From Vitis vinifera (lineage: Eukaryota; Streptophyta; Magnoliopsida; Vitales; Vitaceae): a DNA stretch of 64,000 nucleotides. The DNA lies in contig NC_081817.1 of NCBI RefSeq assembly GCF_030704535.1, positions 3,487,001 to 3,551,000 of the forward strand. Reading direction: 5' to 3'. Below, piece by piece: positions 38,471-49,672 of this stretch (position 1 is the first letter of the stretch; every line of letters begins with the position of its first letter). Position numbers and translations under genes: made by a program. Below the pieces are notes generated by a model. That model saw nothing but the letters and a program-made list of their open reading frames with translations. It did not search any database and was not told the DNA's origin.

Positions 38471-39067
38471 GGACTCTAAATCTTATAGAGTACAGTACAA
38501 ACCATCTTCCAATATTAAAGTGCAAAGGAATATTATTACTACTTATCTACTTATACATAACTATCTTCCAAAAAATAAATTATTAGTGACTTATTTTTCA
38601 AACAATTTACTAATAATAATTTGGTACTTGAAATTGCCTACGACAATAATTAAAATTTGGCATCAACAAAAATTGTTAATGGAAATAATGACCATTTGGC
38701 ATCAATAATTAATTTTTATTTTTATATAATATCATCAAATTCTAATTTCTAACATGAAATTTAATTGAAATGAAAATATTATTTACATCAAAAAAAGAAT
38801 TTATCATCACCAATTATATATTGCTAACAAATTTTCCACTTCTCTTGTTTTCATTGATTTGGTTCATAACTGTGTGTAAGATCCCACCGAAAGTGAAATA
38901 AGACTAAATTTTAGGATCTGCGTATCAAATGATATCCTCCTATGGGGCCAACCAAATGGTAGAAGACTTGGATCTAGTTGGTTGCATCTCCCATGCTGAC
39001 TAATTAGTTCTTTTTTCCCCTCTTGTATATTGACTTCCAACTGCCAAGTCTCCCTGGTTGCAGAGAT
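38471..39067. other. 5' flank of SDR1
   Basis: AT-rich. From about 38940 it resembles the SDR2 5' flank (GCCAACCAA…GGTAGAAGA, GCATCTCCCAT, CCCCTCTTGTATATTGA, CCTGGTTGCAGAGA), so the duplication includes at least 100 bp upstream of the start codon. Confidence 0.5.
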
Positions 39068-40831
39068 ATGATGGCGGAGGCTGAGAGCAATTGCAGTGAC
39101 TCGAGATGGTCTCTCAAGGGCACCACCGAGCTTGTCACCGGTGGCACTCTCGGAATAGGGTTTTCTTCCTTCGTCCTTCACTTTCTTGCTCTTTCTTTTT
39201 CCTTCAAATTTCTTGTTCCAAGCCCTTGTGATTGGACTTTGACCCATGTTGCCAAATCGCATTCTTTGATTAATGTGTGTTACAGATATGCCATAGTAGA
39301 GGAACTAGCTGGAATGGGTGCTACCGTACACACCTGTGCACGTACCGAATCCAAACTCAACGATCGGTTGCGTGATTGGAATGCTAAGGGCTTTGACGTA
39401 AGGGGTTCGGTCTGCGATGTATCGGATAGAGCCCAACGTGAGCAGTTGACTGAGAAGGTCTCTTCTGGTTTCAATGGCAAGCTCAACATCCTTGTAAGTA
39501 GTTGGTCTCCAGAAAGTTTTTCCGATGAGCAGCATTGTTGCATACCTAACAAGTTACTATGCATATTTTGTCTTCAGATAAACAATGTGGGAACAAACTT
39601 CAGTAAGCCAACGATTGGGTACACTGTTGCAGATTTCTCAACACTTATTGCTACTAATATTGCATCTGCTTACCATCTATCCCAACTTGCACATCCTCTT
39701 TTAAAAGCATCTGGAGCAGGAAGCATTGTGTTTATTTCCTCTGTTGCAGGCGTGGTGAGTACAGGCACTGGGTCCATTTACGCAGCAACTAAAGGTAATC
39801 AAGTTACTAACATCCTATGTATAGTGACATTTCTGCATTAGGTGAGATGGGAATTTGGTAGGTGTGATGAATTTACAAAGGCCTTGTTCTTTTTTCACCT
39901 CAGCTGCAATGAATCAAATTACAAAGAGCTTGGCTTGTGAGTGGGCAAAAGACAACATCAGAAGCAACTGTGTTGCACCCTTCTGCATCAGAACGCCTCT
40001 CATTGAACATGTAATATATTTTTTTATCCTGCTCATAGTCTTTTCAACTACTTCATTTTTGTGGAACAGGGCATTTTCTATTCTCAGATGTATACTGAAA
40101 AATAAGCGGAAATCCATTCTAGAATTTTTCCCACCTGTCACTTTCGCATGAAAATTGATACCATGCTGAAAATCAATGCTCCTATTCTCCTAGTATGTCT
40201 TAGAATAGGTTAGTTCTATACACTTTATTAGTACAGAACCCAAGTGTACATGGTGCGTGATGCAATTATGTTCTAACAGGAGATTGTTGATCATTTAAGA
40301 CTGGTAAAGATCAATAACATTGGAATATTAAGACGACCATGGAAGTGTACTTAGGCTGATTCCTCACTCTTATTCTTCCTCTAATACTCTTGAGCTGTGA
40401 GTTCAGTGTAGAAGTAGAGCAACCACAAGACCTTCCTTTGTGGGTTCTCCTGTACCCAGTCCATGAGATCATGACAGTCATAGATTCTCTCCTAGACAAA
40501 AAGGCCACTGCATATATGAATTACACCATCACTCTAAATCAAATAATATTGAGACTATATATGTAACATGTTTTTTGGTGTCCTTCTAAATTTATAATCT
40601 AGTATAATCCTTTTCCTCCAACCAACAGTTCTCTCTTCCTCGCAGGAGCTGGCTAAGAAAAGCAAGATGGAAGGCGTGGCCTCTCGAACCCCCTTGGGGT
40701 GCCCTGGAGAGCCGAAGGAGATCTCATCTCTGGTGACATTCCTTTGCATGCCTTGTGCTTCATATATCACAGGGCAGGTTATCTCAGTGGACGGTGGATT
40801 GACTGCAAATGGTTTCTCCCCCAATATATGA
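39068..40831 (+). CDS. Tropinone reductase-like short-chain dehydrogenase, copy 1 (SDR1)
   Basis: Exons 39068-39159, 39286-39493, 39578-39794, 39904-40010 and 40646-40831 (810 nt, 269 aa), all GT-AG and in frame. It is a classical SDR of the SDR65C / tropinone-reductase-homolog group: NAD(P)-dependent carbonyl reductase, cytosolic, physiological substrate unknown; only true tropinone reductases act on tropinone. Seen: Gly-rich loop TGGTLGIG (24-31), NNVG (102-105), and a full catalytic set N127, S155, Y168, K172 (YAATK). The usual PGEP and SxITGQ…VDGG end is present. Oddities: Leu28 replaces the common Arg of TGGTRGIG, Glu21 stands where Ala is usual before LVTGG, and Cys227 replaces Arg in the RPGEP motif. 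The enzyme may be altered, though the frame is intact. Two ATGs are adjacent (39068, 39071); the first was used. Close paralog of the next SDR. Confidence 0.82.
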
Positions 40832-41048
40832 CTGAGTCAATCACTCAGCTATTTGAAGAACGTAAGCTGTTTCATCTTCCTTGATGAATGCCTTATGTTT
40901 CTAATCTGATGAGCTGTTCTGTTAAATTACTGTTTGTGATTTTTCCTATATCAGATGATTGTTCTTGCTCTTTTTCCTTGTTTAAGGCATCCCAAATTGA
41001 GTTCTTGGTTCAGTCTTAGACTTATTTTAAGTATAACTTATTTTAAGG

Positions 41049-41343
41049 TTATGTTTGTTTCCAGAAAGTGCTAAGGAAAGAAAAAAAAAATGCTAAGAAA
41101 ATGGTTTTCTTATGTTTGGTTTCATTATGGAAAATATGAAATAAAATAAAATATAATTAAAATTATTTAGAAATTTATGTATTTTAAAATTATTTAATAC
41201 TTATATAATTGAGGAAAATAAGTAAAATAAGTTTGAAGCAATATATAAAAATAATTTATCGACTTTGAATCAATTTTTTATTTTCCTTTACTTTTCTTTT
41301 ATATTTTCTTTTTCTCACATTTTCCAAGAACTGAACATAACCT
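41049..41343. mobile_element. MITE, 295 bp
   Basis: The ends AGGTTATGTTTGTTTCC and GAACTGAACATAACCT are imperfect inverted repeats. The interior is AT-rich and non-coding. A diverged partial copy of its left half (TTTGTTTGGTTTGGGAAAG, AAGGAAAGAAAAAAAAAAT, GGTTTTCTTATATTTG) lies at about 41400-41485. Confidence 0.55.
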
Positions 41344-41568
41344 AAATATTCATATCTCTCTTATCTCTTATTTTTCTTTCATAGTTTAGTTATTCGAACT
41401 TTGTTTGGTTTGGGAAAGTACCAAGGAAAGAAAAAAAAAATATTAAGGAAATTGGTTTTCTTATATTTGATTTCACTATAAAAAAGAGAATTATCAAAAT
41501 AAACCGAATAGTAGTTAGTTTCACAACTGGAAAGAAGATGCTTATGTAGTTAATTCCTTCTTTTTACT

Positions 41569-42300
41569 AAAATCCTTTGACCACCAATCTAGCCTTGTAT
41601 CTCTTAGAGTCATCATGCTCTTGCTTAACTTGACACACTCACTTGTTATGAAGAGATTTCTTATATATTGGTAACTCAGCTAGCCAAGTTTGGTTAGAAA
41701 TAAGAGACTTCATTTCATCTTTCGTTACAAGCTCCTACTTGTTACTATCTTCCACTGGACCTGCCTCATCATAATATTCAAGTTCATCACCATTTATTCG
41801 CAATAAATAATTCAAGTACTTCCCGTTTGGTACATGTGACTTGTTAGATCCCCTCAATGTAAGGACTGGAACTAGATCATGTGGCATATTAGCATCCTAT
41901 GTGTAATGTTTTCTTTAGCTTGATGATCCTGACTTGCCTTATTTGTAATATTACTTTGTGGAACATCATTTGACTCAAAGTAAATAGGTTTAGACTATTG
42001 GGCAAACACATCAAGGGTAGGATTTACGAAATTGGGTACTCTAATACCAGTTGTTAAGCTAACCACACACACACAAGCAAAAATAAAGAAAGACGAGATT
42101 TTAGTATAGTTTAGCAATCAATATGGTCCCTATATTCGCAAATGCATGAACATTCAAGAATCCACTAATCAAAATGACAATGAAAAGTTAAATAGTGAAG
42201 GTTCTCCTTCTCCTCACAATTGTGGCTACACACATAATTTTTCCTCTCTTTAATGAAACCCTAAATCATAAAAGAATTAAAAATACAATAAGTCATTCAA
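41569..42300 (-). pseudogene. Copia relic: LTR end, primer site and RT start
   Basis: On the minus strand, 42049-42039 reads TGGTATTAGAG, an initiator-Met tRNA primer-binding-site match, preceded by LTR-like DNA (about 42052-42300). Only about 150 bp further, frames read KYLNYLLRINGDELEYYDEA, then KDEMKSLISNQTW and KRYKARLVVKGF. This is the segment just before Copia reverse transcriptase. Gag, protease and integrase are gone, so a large internal deletion joined the two parts. In-frame stops are present. Confidence 0.55.
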
Positions 42301-43318
42301 TAAATAAATAAAAATATTCAGGGTAATAAAATTGATTCATACTTCACAATCCAACCAGTGGTGGTGCATTCCAATCGTGAACAAAAACTTAACTATTCAA
42401 AAAATCTTTCTTCGAACAGACACCATTGTAGTTTTTAATCAATATTTAATTACTAAAATAATTTAGTTTAAAGTTATGAGCTTCTTAAACGTGATGGAAC
42501 AATATTTTAAGGTTTTGAAGTAACAATTTTTAATCTTTAAGACAACACCATATCGATTCAAACTTCAACTATTTTTTCACCAAACTGTTAATTAAATTTA
42601 TTATTTTTAGGAAACAATTCATGTATTTTTTTTAAATCAATTAATATTTTATTGATTTATATACCATTCATAAAAATTGAAAAAACAATATTTAAAATAT
42701 GTCATAAATTAAAAAAAAAAAAACATTTTCAAACTTTCAACTATTTTTGCAAACAAACAGTTAAATTAATTTTAGTGCTTAAATCTAAAATGATACGATA
42801 TGATCAAATATTCTCAATTATTATATGTTGGACAGCCAATGCTGACCACTGAAGTTCAATTATTAGAATTTATTGAATTTCATAGTATAATAATTCAGAA
42901 AATGAAAGTATAATAATCTCCTTGGGACCCAGACCCATTAGATATATGAATTGAATGGATCTAGTCAACCCAATTTGTGAAATGAGACAAAATTAAATGG
43001 GGTCATTTCAATTATTTGATGGGGTCATTGCCAGCTTAGGAAACAGTAGAGCAGCCAACTTTGATGTGATCCATGGCATCATGGAAAAATTTTCATTGGA
43101 TATAACATGAGATAATATTCTATTATCATCACACATCTTATATTATGTCAGATTGATAATATAAAAAAATTATTTACTAATAATATAGTTTTTAAATAAT
43201 ATTAAATATGCGAGAGATTTAATGTTTTTTAAAAATAATAAATATTAAAATTTTATTTTATTTTATTTTATTCTTTAAGAAATTAAACATAAGCCTAGTA
43301 TAATATTTCCTATTCCAT

Positions 43319-43473
43319 ATGGTGCCAACCATATCGAAGCTTTATGGTAGAAGATTTATATACCGTTGCCAACCAGATTGTAGCTTTATGGTAGAAAGTC
43401 TATATACAGTTGCCAACCAAGTCGTAACCTTATGGCAGAAAATTCCCATATGGTTGCCAACCAAGTCGTATCT
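43319..43473. repeat. Tandem repeat in the SDR2 promoter region
   Basis: About 3.5 copies of a 42-47-bp unit, each with (T/G)TGCCAACCA, a short variable piece, (G/C)TTATGG(T/C)AGAAA and an ATAC/ATATGG end. It stops about 70 bp upstream of the SDR2 start codon. The matching place upstream of SDR1 (near 38945) has only a partial single copy. Confidence 0.7.
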
Positions 43474-43544
43474 CCCATTCTAACAGAATAGTTCTTCTTT
43501 CCCCTCTTGTATATTGAGTTTCAAAGCACCCTGGTTGCAGAGAC

Positions 43545-45193
43545 ATGATGCCGGCGGCTGAGAGCAGTTGCAGTGACTTGAGATGGTCTCTCAAGGGCGC
43601 AACCGCTCTTGTCACCGGTGGCACTCTTGGAATAGGGTTTTTCTCCTTCATCTTTCACTTCCTTGCTCTTTCTTTTTTCTTTTAAACATCTTGTTCCAAG
43701 CCCTTATGATTGGACTCCAGCCCATGTTGCTAAATCACTTTATTTGACTTTTGTGTTACAGATATGCCATAGTAGAGGAGCTAGCTGGAATGGGTGCTGC
43801 TGTATACACCTGTTCACGTACCGAATCTAAGCTCAACAATCTGTTGCGTGATTGGAATGCTAAGGGCTTTGACGTAAGGGGTTCGGTCTGTGATGTTTCG
43901 GATAGAGCCCAACGAGAGCAGTTGATTGAGAAGGTCTCTTCCGGTTTCAATGGCAAGCTCAACATCCTTGTAAGTAGTTGGTCTCCAGAAAATATGGCTA
44001 CTGGGTTTTGAATGAGGAAGAAAATATGGTTACTATGCATGTTTTGGCTTCAGATAAACAATGTGGGAACAAACTTCAGTAAGCCAACGATTGAGTACAC
44101 TGCTGCAGATTTTTCAGCACTCATGGCTACTAATATTGAGTCTGGTTACCATCTATGCCAACTTGCATATCCTCTTTTGAAAGCATCTGGAGCAGGAAGC
44201 ATTGTATTCATCTCCTCTGTTGCAGGCGTGGTGAGTACAGGCACTGGGTCCATTTATGCAGCAACTAAAGGTAAATAATAAGTTACAACCATCCTATATA
44301 TAGTGATATTTAATCTTGATCAGTTGAGATGGAAATTTGGTGGGTGTGATGAAGTTAATTGAAAGGCTTTGTTCTTCTTGTTGCCGTACTCAGCTGCAAT
44401 GAATCAAATTACAAAGAGCCTGGCTTGTGAGTGGGCAAAAGACAATATCAGGAGCAACTGTGTTGCTCCCTTCTGCACCAGAACGCCTCTCATTGAGCAG
44501 GTAGTAGTCTTTTATCCTGCTCATAGTCTTTTCAACTACTACATATTTGTGGAACAGGGCATTTTCTCTTACCGGGTGTATACTGAAAAATAAGTGGAAA
44601 ATCATTCTAGAATTTTTCCCACCTGTCATTTTGGCATGAAAATTGATTCCTTGTTGAAAACCACTGCTCCTACACTCTTTATTAGTATAGAAACCAAGTA
44701 TACATGGTGCTTGGTAGTATTATGTTAGAACAGGGGATTCATTGATCACATAAGACTGGCAAAGACCAATAACATTGGAACATAAAGATGACCATGGAAG
44801 CGTACTTAGGCTGATTCTTGAGCTGGGAGTTCAGTGTAGAACAACCATAAGACCCTCCTTTGTGGGCTCTGATGAGATTCATAGATTCTCCCCTGGACGA
44901 AAGGGGAACTGCATACATGAACTACACCACCACTCTGAATCAAATGATCACCAGATTTCAATATTAAGACTATGTAACATGTTTTAGGGTGTCTTTCACA
45001 GATGCTGGCTAAGAAAAGCATGATGGAAGAGGTGGTCTCTCGAACCCCTTTGGGGCGCCCTGGAGAGCCGCAGGAGATCTCGTCTCTGGCGACATTCCTT
45101 TGCATGCCTTGTGCTTCATATATCACAGGGCAGGTTATTTCAGTGGACGGTGGATTGACTGCAAATGCTTTTTCTCCCCCGATATATGACTGA
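43545..45193 (+). CDS. Tropinone reductase-like short-chain dehydrogenase, copy 2 (SDR2)
   Basis: Exons 43545-43636, 43762-43969, 44054-44270, 44394-44500 and 45002-45193 (816 nt, 271 aa), with the same intron positions and phases as the copy at 39068. Same enzyme class: NADPH-dependent carbonyl reductase of the tropinone-reductase-homolog group, cytosolic, substrate unknown. Seen: TGGTLGIG (24-31), again with Leu28 for Arg; NNVGTN; N127, S155, Y168, K172; an intact RPGEP; and [13 protein letters not shown]. The ALVTGG block is normal here, unlike copy 1. The C-terminus is two residues longer, ending PPIYD. Introns 3 and 4 are visibly alike between the two copies, so the duplication is recent. 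Tail-to-tail with the laccase gene ending at 45728, 534 bp apart. Confidence 0.85.
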
Positions 45194-45727
45194 GAAAATC
45201 ACTCAGCTAATTGAAGAGTCTAAAATCTGTTTCTAATCTTCGTATTATCTGTCTGATGTGTATTGTTGTTAAGTAACTGGTTGTGGTTTTTCCTAGATCA
45301 GATGTTTCTTCCTTCATAGGGGTGCTTATAAATTATAGTTCTCTTGACTATAACAATGTCTGTACTCTGTAAAAGAGTACAATATTGAACAACTTAAGAC
45401 ATCCCAAAATGAATAGCTTCAATTGGTTTTGATGAATTAGTTTAATGAACCTGCAATTTTGAAAGTTTAAAGTGACTTAAAATAGTAAGTCAAAATTGCA
45501 ATTTCGAATGACTATTTGGATTATTGTCGGTGTTAGCTAGTTTTCAGTTGTTAAATATATTCTCCATTTTATAACCAAAATCTTCTACATTTTATTACTT
45601 GGAAAAAAGAATATTAAGGGGAAAAAAACACATGGTCAGAAACAGGATTAATAAATTACAGAATGAAAAATGGAGGCTTCAGATGAGGCCATTGCTAAGC
45701 TCAAAAGAAATTTGGAAGAGCGCTGGA
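45194..45727. other. Shared 3' spacer of SDR2 and LAC1
   Basis: Holds the convergent 3' ends. AT-rich, without a recognisable element. Confidence 0.4.
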
Positions 45728-48132
45728 TCAACACTTGGGAAGATCAGAAGGTGGGGGAGGCAATTTCTGATTTGGCAGTTTTCCATCCATTACTATCCAC
45801 GCCATCTTCAAACCCCAGCTTGTGTGGACTTCCAAGTGGCAGTGCATGAACCACACACCTGTTGACATGTCACCAACAATTAGATTTTATCGCACAGCTC
45901 ACCAAAGTTATCAATCATCTGAGTCAGAATTTCAATTCACGAGCAATACGTCTGTGTGATCATTTGCAAATCTAATTTTCCAAGTATGAAAAAGCTCCAT
46001 TTAGCTATGAACAGTGTTTTACTTATTAATTTTAAACTAAATTAAGATGGAAAAAGGCCTTTAATTTAGCTATTACAATCATAGAAACGATTAGGAATGT
46101 TGAATTCTAGTGTAGTGAACAGTGCTGTGGTAAGTAGTGGTCACCTGGATTGTCAGCAAGAAAGCGGATAGCTACCCATCCGCCGGAAGGCACACCCACG
46201 GTGTTCCTCTCGACAGGGTCTACCAGATTGAATTTGGGAGGATCCTTCTTTGAATCGAAGTTCCCAAAACCTTGACCAACCACAAAAAAGTTGAACCCAT
46301 GAAGGTGCAAGGGGTGACTTTCAATTCCAAGAATACTAGTATCTTGTAACACCAACTCCACGCTTGTGTTAAACGGAAGTACCACTACCTTAGTTCCATT
46401 GCTCACCATGGTGTTGTTGGGTGGTGTCCCTGTATAATTGAAAGGAAAGATTGGCGTGGTGGGGAAATCTGTGGTGTAGACGCCTTTGGATTGTTGGAAA
46501 AAGTGGGCTTGGAGGATGGCTGTGGTGGGAAGAACGAAGGAGACATTGTTAACCGAAGCTGAAAACATGGTGATATTAGTAGGTCCTTGACAGGTCTGGT
46601 TCTGCGGGCAAGGGTTTGTACCCAGCCCAACCGTGAAGAAAAAGCGTTGATCAACTTTTTGGGGTACATTAGCGGGGAACTGAGTGTTTGCTAAACTTCG
46701 GAGTTTGCCAGTGAAGTTGGCCGCGAAGGAAGTGTCATTTAGAGGAGGGAGTGTTGGTTTGAAGAGTGGAAGGTTTTTAAATGAGGAGGCAGAGGGAGAG
46801 GATTTGGGTGGTGGTTCATAGTGGAGGATTCCGGCGACAGTGGAATTGTCAAAGGTTCCACGGCCTGTGGCATAAGGGCGAGCAGCCATGAGGAAGGTGG
46901 CATTAGGGAAGTGGGGTTTGGCCTTGAGGAGGAGGTTGGTGGTTTGGCCAGGAGTGATCAAAATTGTATCGGTTTTAAAGGGTTTAACGTAAATGGCATC
47001 CACATCAACCACTGTAAGGGTGTGGTTGGCAATGCTGAAGAAGAGCTCATCATTGAGTGCAGCATTGATCAATCTCAGGAGGTATGTCTTTCCGGGCTTC
47101 ACCTTTAGCTTGAAAGTATCTGGGCAATGTGCAATACAAAATCAATGTTAAATACTTGCGTATGCATAGAATGCTGCTTAGTAAAGATATATACATGGAT
47201 GATGGTGGTTAAGAGCGAAGTACCTTGAGCTGAGCAGTTGTACAAGGGGCCAGGGAGGCCGTTGATGGTATAGGCATCAGAGACATTTGGGCCACCTCCA
47301 TTCTGCAGGGCCTGGGTAATGACTGCTTCCGGATCCGCATTCCACCATTCTCCTATAAAATATCATACAATGGATAATGAATTTCCTTAGATCATAAAAT
47401 GAAAACGATTGGAAGTCTTGCTAGTAGACAGTGATAAATGGATGAGTACCAAATATAATGGGAACTTCCTTGTAGGGTTTGACAAACGGGTAAGGGACAT
47501 TTTTCTTTGGAAGGATGATGATGGGTCCATAGAGAGTGGATCTTAGCCATGAAATGTGAGCATGCCAAAACAGGGTTCCTCTTTGGCCAGTGATGGTGAA
47601 ATTGTATACATAGGTCTGGCCTGTTTGAATTGGGCATTGAGTCACATACGCAGGCCCGTCTGCCCACCCACTCCTAAGCTGCCGAACTCCATGCCTGCAG
47701 CTTGCACAATTAGTAAGGGCAGAGAAGATGACAATGACGAGAAAACTAATAGGCCTTCTTACCAATGGATGGTGACATTGTTCTGGACATGGTTAACCAC
47801 CTTAACCACCACTCGATCTCCTTCCCTAGCAATGATGTGAGGTCCTGGAAACTGCCCATTCACACTCACAATGCTCTTCGTGTGGCACAATCTTGTCACA
47901 TTCTGCAGCTTGATCTAGAAAGATTCCAACAGAAAGTTAAACAAAACTTTAAGCAATATGAATCCATCTACTCAATTATATACAGATAGCCATATGAAAA
48001 AAAACATACATTGAACTTGTAATGCCTAGTGATGCCAGCACTACTGGCAAGCTCGGGAAAGAGCCACAGAGTGTTCAAAACTACGAACAGGACTCTGAAA
48101 ATTGCTGTTGATGAAAGAAGAGAAGCACCCAT
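45728..48132 (-). CDS. Laccase-17-like multicopper oxidase, copy 1 (LAC1)
   Basis: Six minus-strand exons: 48010-48132, 47763-47914, 47450-47694, 47224-47352, 46145-47119 and 45728-45858 (1,755 nt, 584 aa), all GT-AG. An N-terminal signal peptide (about 1-31) predicts secretion to the apoplast. All four copper signatures are intact: HWHG (91-94) with the [10 protein letters not shown] block, WHAH (135-138), HPLHLHG (485-491), and HCHLEVH (547-553) with Met560. Several N-x-S/T sites suggest glycosylation. Laccases couple four one-electron oxidations of phenolics to O2 reduction to water; AtLAC17-type enzymes polymerise monolignols in secondary walls. Sequence character ([32 protein letters not shown]-like) fits the LAC17 clade, from memory rather than by alignment. 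Without removal of the last intron (45859-46144) translation would stop 12 residues after NPG, so that intron is required. Confidence 0.88.
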
Positions 48133-48231
48133 TTCTCCTGAAAATCTTCTCTATTTGATTGAGTTGAGCAACAATGTACCAGACAACCCTCAAGCGCTCC
48201 TTGATGAGACTCATGGAAGGTTGTGGCATGG

Positions 48232-48239
48232 TTTATATA
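48232..48239 (-). promoter_or_regulatory. TATA box of LAC1
   Basis: Minus-strand CTCTATATAAACC, about 100 bp upstream of the ATG at 48132. The same arrangement precedes the second laccase, which supports function. Confidence 0.55.
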
Positions 48240-48254
48240 GAGGCAGTAGGACCT

Positions 48255-48261
48255 GTTTGGT
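48255..48261 (-). promoter_or_regulatory. MYB-type ACCAAAC site upstream of LAC1
   Basis: ACCAAAC on the minus strand fits the published secondary-wall MYB response element ACC(A/T)A(A/C)(T/C). It lies about 16 bp upstream of the TATA box, within a stretch (CACCTAATCAACCAAACA) retained in both laccase promoters. A 7-bp match is weak evidence on its own. Confidence 0.3.
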
Positions 48262-49672
48262 TGATTAGGTGATGAAATTATGTAGGGGAAACAACAAATT
48301 GAAAGGAAAACAGAGAGAACCAAACACCTACAACGACAATCTTGATCCGACCAGACGTTGGTCAAGTTTTGTTTTAGAGTGTTTTCAAAGACAACATATT
48401 TCTGAATTTTATTTGACCTGCTTCCTATTCCCGTTTACCCTTTCTCATATGGTATACACCATATGTTTCTGAATTTCAACTGCCTTCTATTGATAAGTAG
48501 TGGCAATGCATAGAAGTGGTTGGCTCACCAACAATAGTTTACTGCATAAAGACTTCTAGCCTTGTGCGGGGCTGATGAAGCCATTCTTTCATGTCATGGT
48601 ATAAAATGCTGAAATTATGGTGAAAGAATTTCATTCCACTGGACCTGCAATTGTTTTCACCATAAGATTTCCGTATCACCACCTTAGCTTATCAGGACGC
48701 AATATTGATGTGACGATCTTGTGGACATTCTCAATCCCTTGGTCTTGAGTGTAACGCATCCGATAGGAACCTACCCTTTGTTGCTGTCTTGGGGTTGATC
48801 ACTCTCATTGAATTACTAAAACAAAATTTGTATCAAAGAATATTAGAAAAGTGGATTGAAAGATTAGGTATATGAATTGACAGGGATGCTGTATTCCAGT
48901 TTTAGGGGTCTGATCCCAAGTAGTGAAGTGACTGATTCACACCTCTAACATAATAATGTCCCATTAAATTTGCAAGAAAAAGAATAAAATATTTATTAAA
49001 AATATTTGAATTCTCAAAGACTTTAATATTATAAAAAGGACGTTAATATAAAACAAAAAGGTATTGAAGATATTGATTATCATCTTAAAGTATGCTGATT
49101 TTCACCTTAAAAATTAAGTTTCAATATTTCTCATATTAATTCTCATAGATATTAGTAAAACATTTATTATGTTTAGTTCTAAGAAATTATTTAAAAAAAA
49201 GGTAAAATTTTAAGAATTTTTTTTATTATGTTTTGTTTACTATAGAAAATATGAAAAATATAATTAAATGTAATTAAAAAGTATATATATTAAATTTAAT
49301 GTTTAATGTTTTTATAGAGAAAAAAAATTAAATGAACAAGAAAAAACATGTCAAAATAATTTATAAACTTTAAATTGATTTTTATTTTTCTCTTCTATAT
49401 TTTTTCCTTCTTATTTTCCTTTATTTTTTGGGAATCAAAATAGAATAAAGAACTTGGCTTATATCAAAATGCCAATTTATGTTTCAAAAATTATGAATTA
49501 TTGTCAATGACTAGTTTAAAGAGTATCAAATTCACCATCTTAAATGCATTAGTTATCATTCTAAAAAATATTAATAATTACATTTATTGTGGGAATTTTT
49601 GACAAGGTCGCACAACAAACCTGAGTATAAAAGAGGTGGGTTCGAAGCATTCAACCCTTCACGTCTAAATTT
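48262..49672. other. Intergenic DNA upstream of LAC1
   Basis: 48262-48440 resembles the LAC2 upstream region (CCGACCAGA(C/T)GTTGGTCAAG, TTTTAGAGTGTTTTC). The rest is AT-rich with nothing recognised. Confidence 0.4.

Larger units (their letters stand above)
40832..43318. other. Spacer between SDR1 and SDR2
   Basis: Holds a MITE (41049-41343), a partial second MITE copy (about 41395-41485) and a Copia relic (41569-42300). 42300-43318 is AT-rich with nothing recognised. An AC run lies at 42063-42076. Confidence 0.5.

Noticed and set aside
39160-39285. Long SDR1 frame running through intron 1
   Set aside because: The intron is open by chance; the conserved GIG-YAIVEEL join and the same splice in the two paralogs show it is removed.
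46107-46144. Apparent early stop of LAC1 (…NPG then 11 residues and stop)
   Set aside because: The extra residues are read-through into an intron. Joining 46145 to 45858 by GT-AG restores the HCHLEVH copper motif and exact length equality with LAC2.
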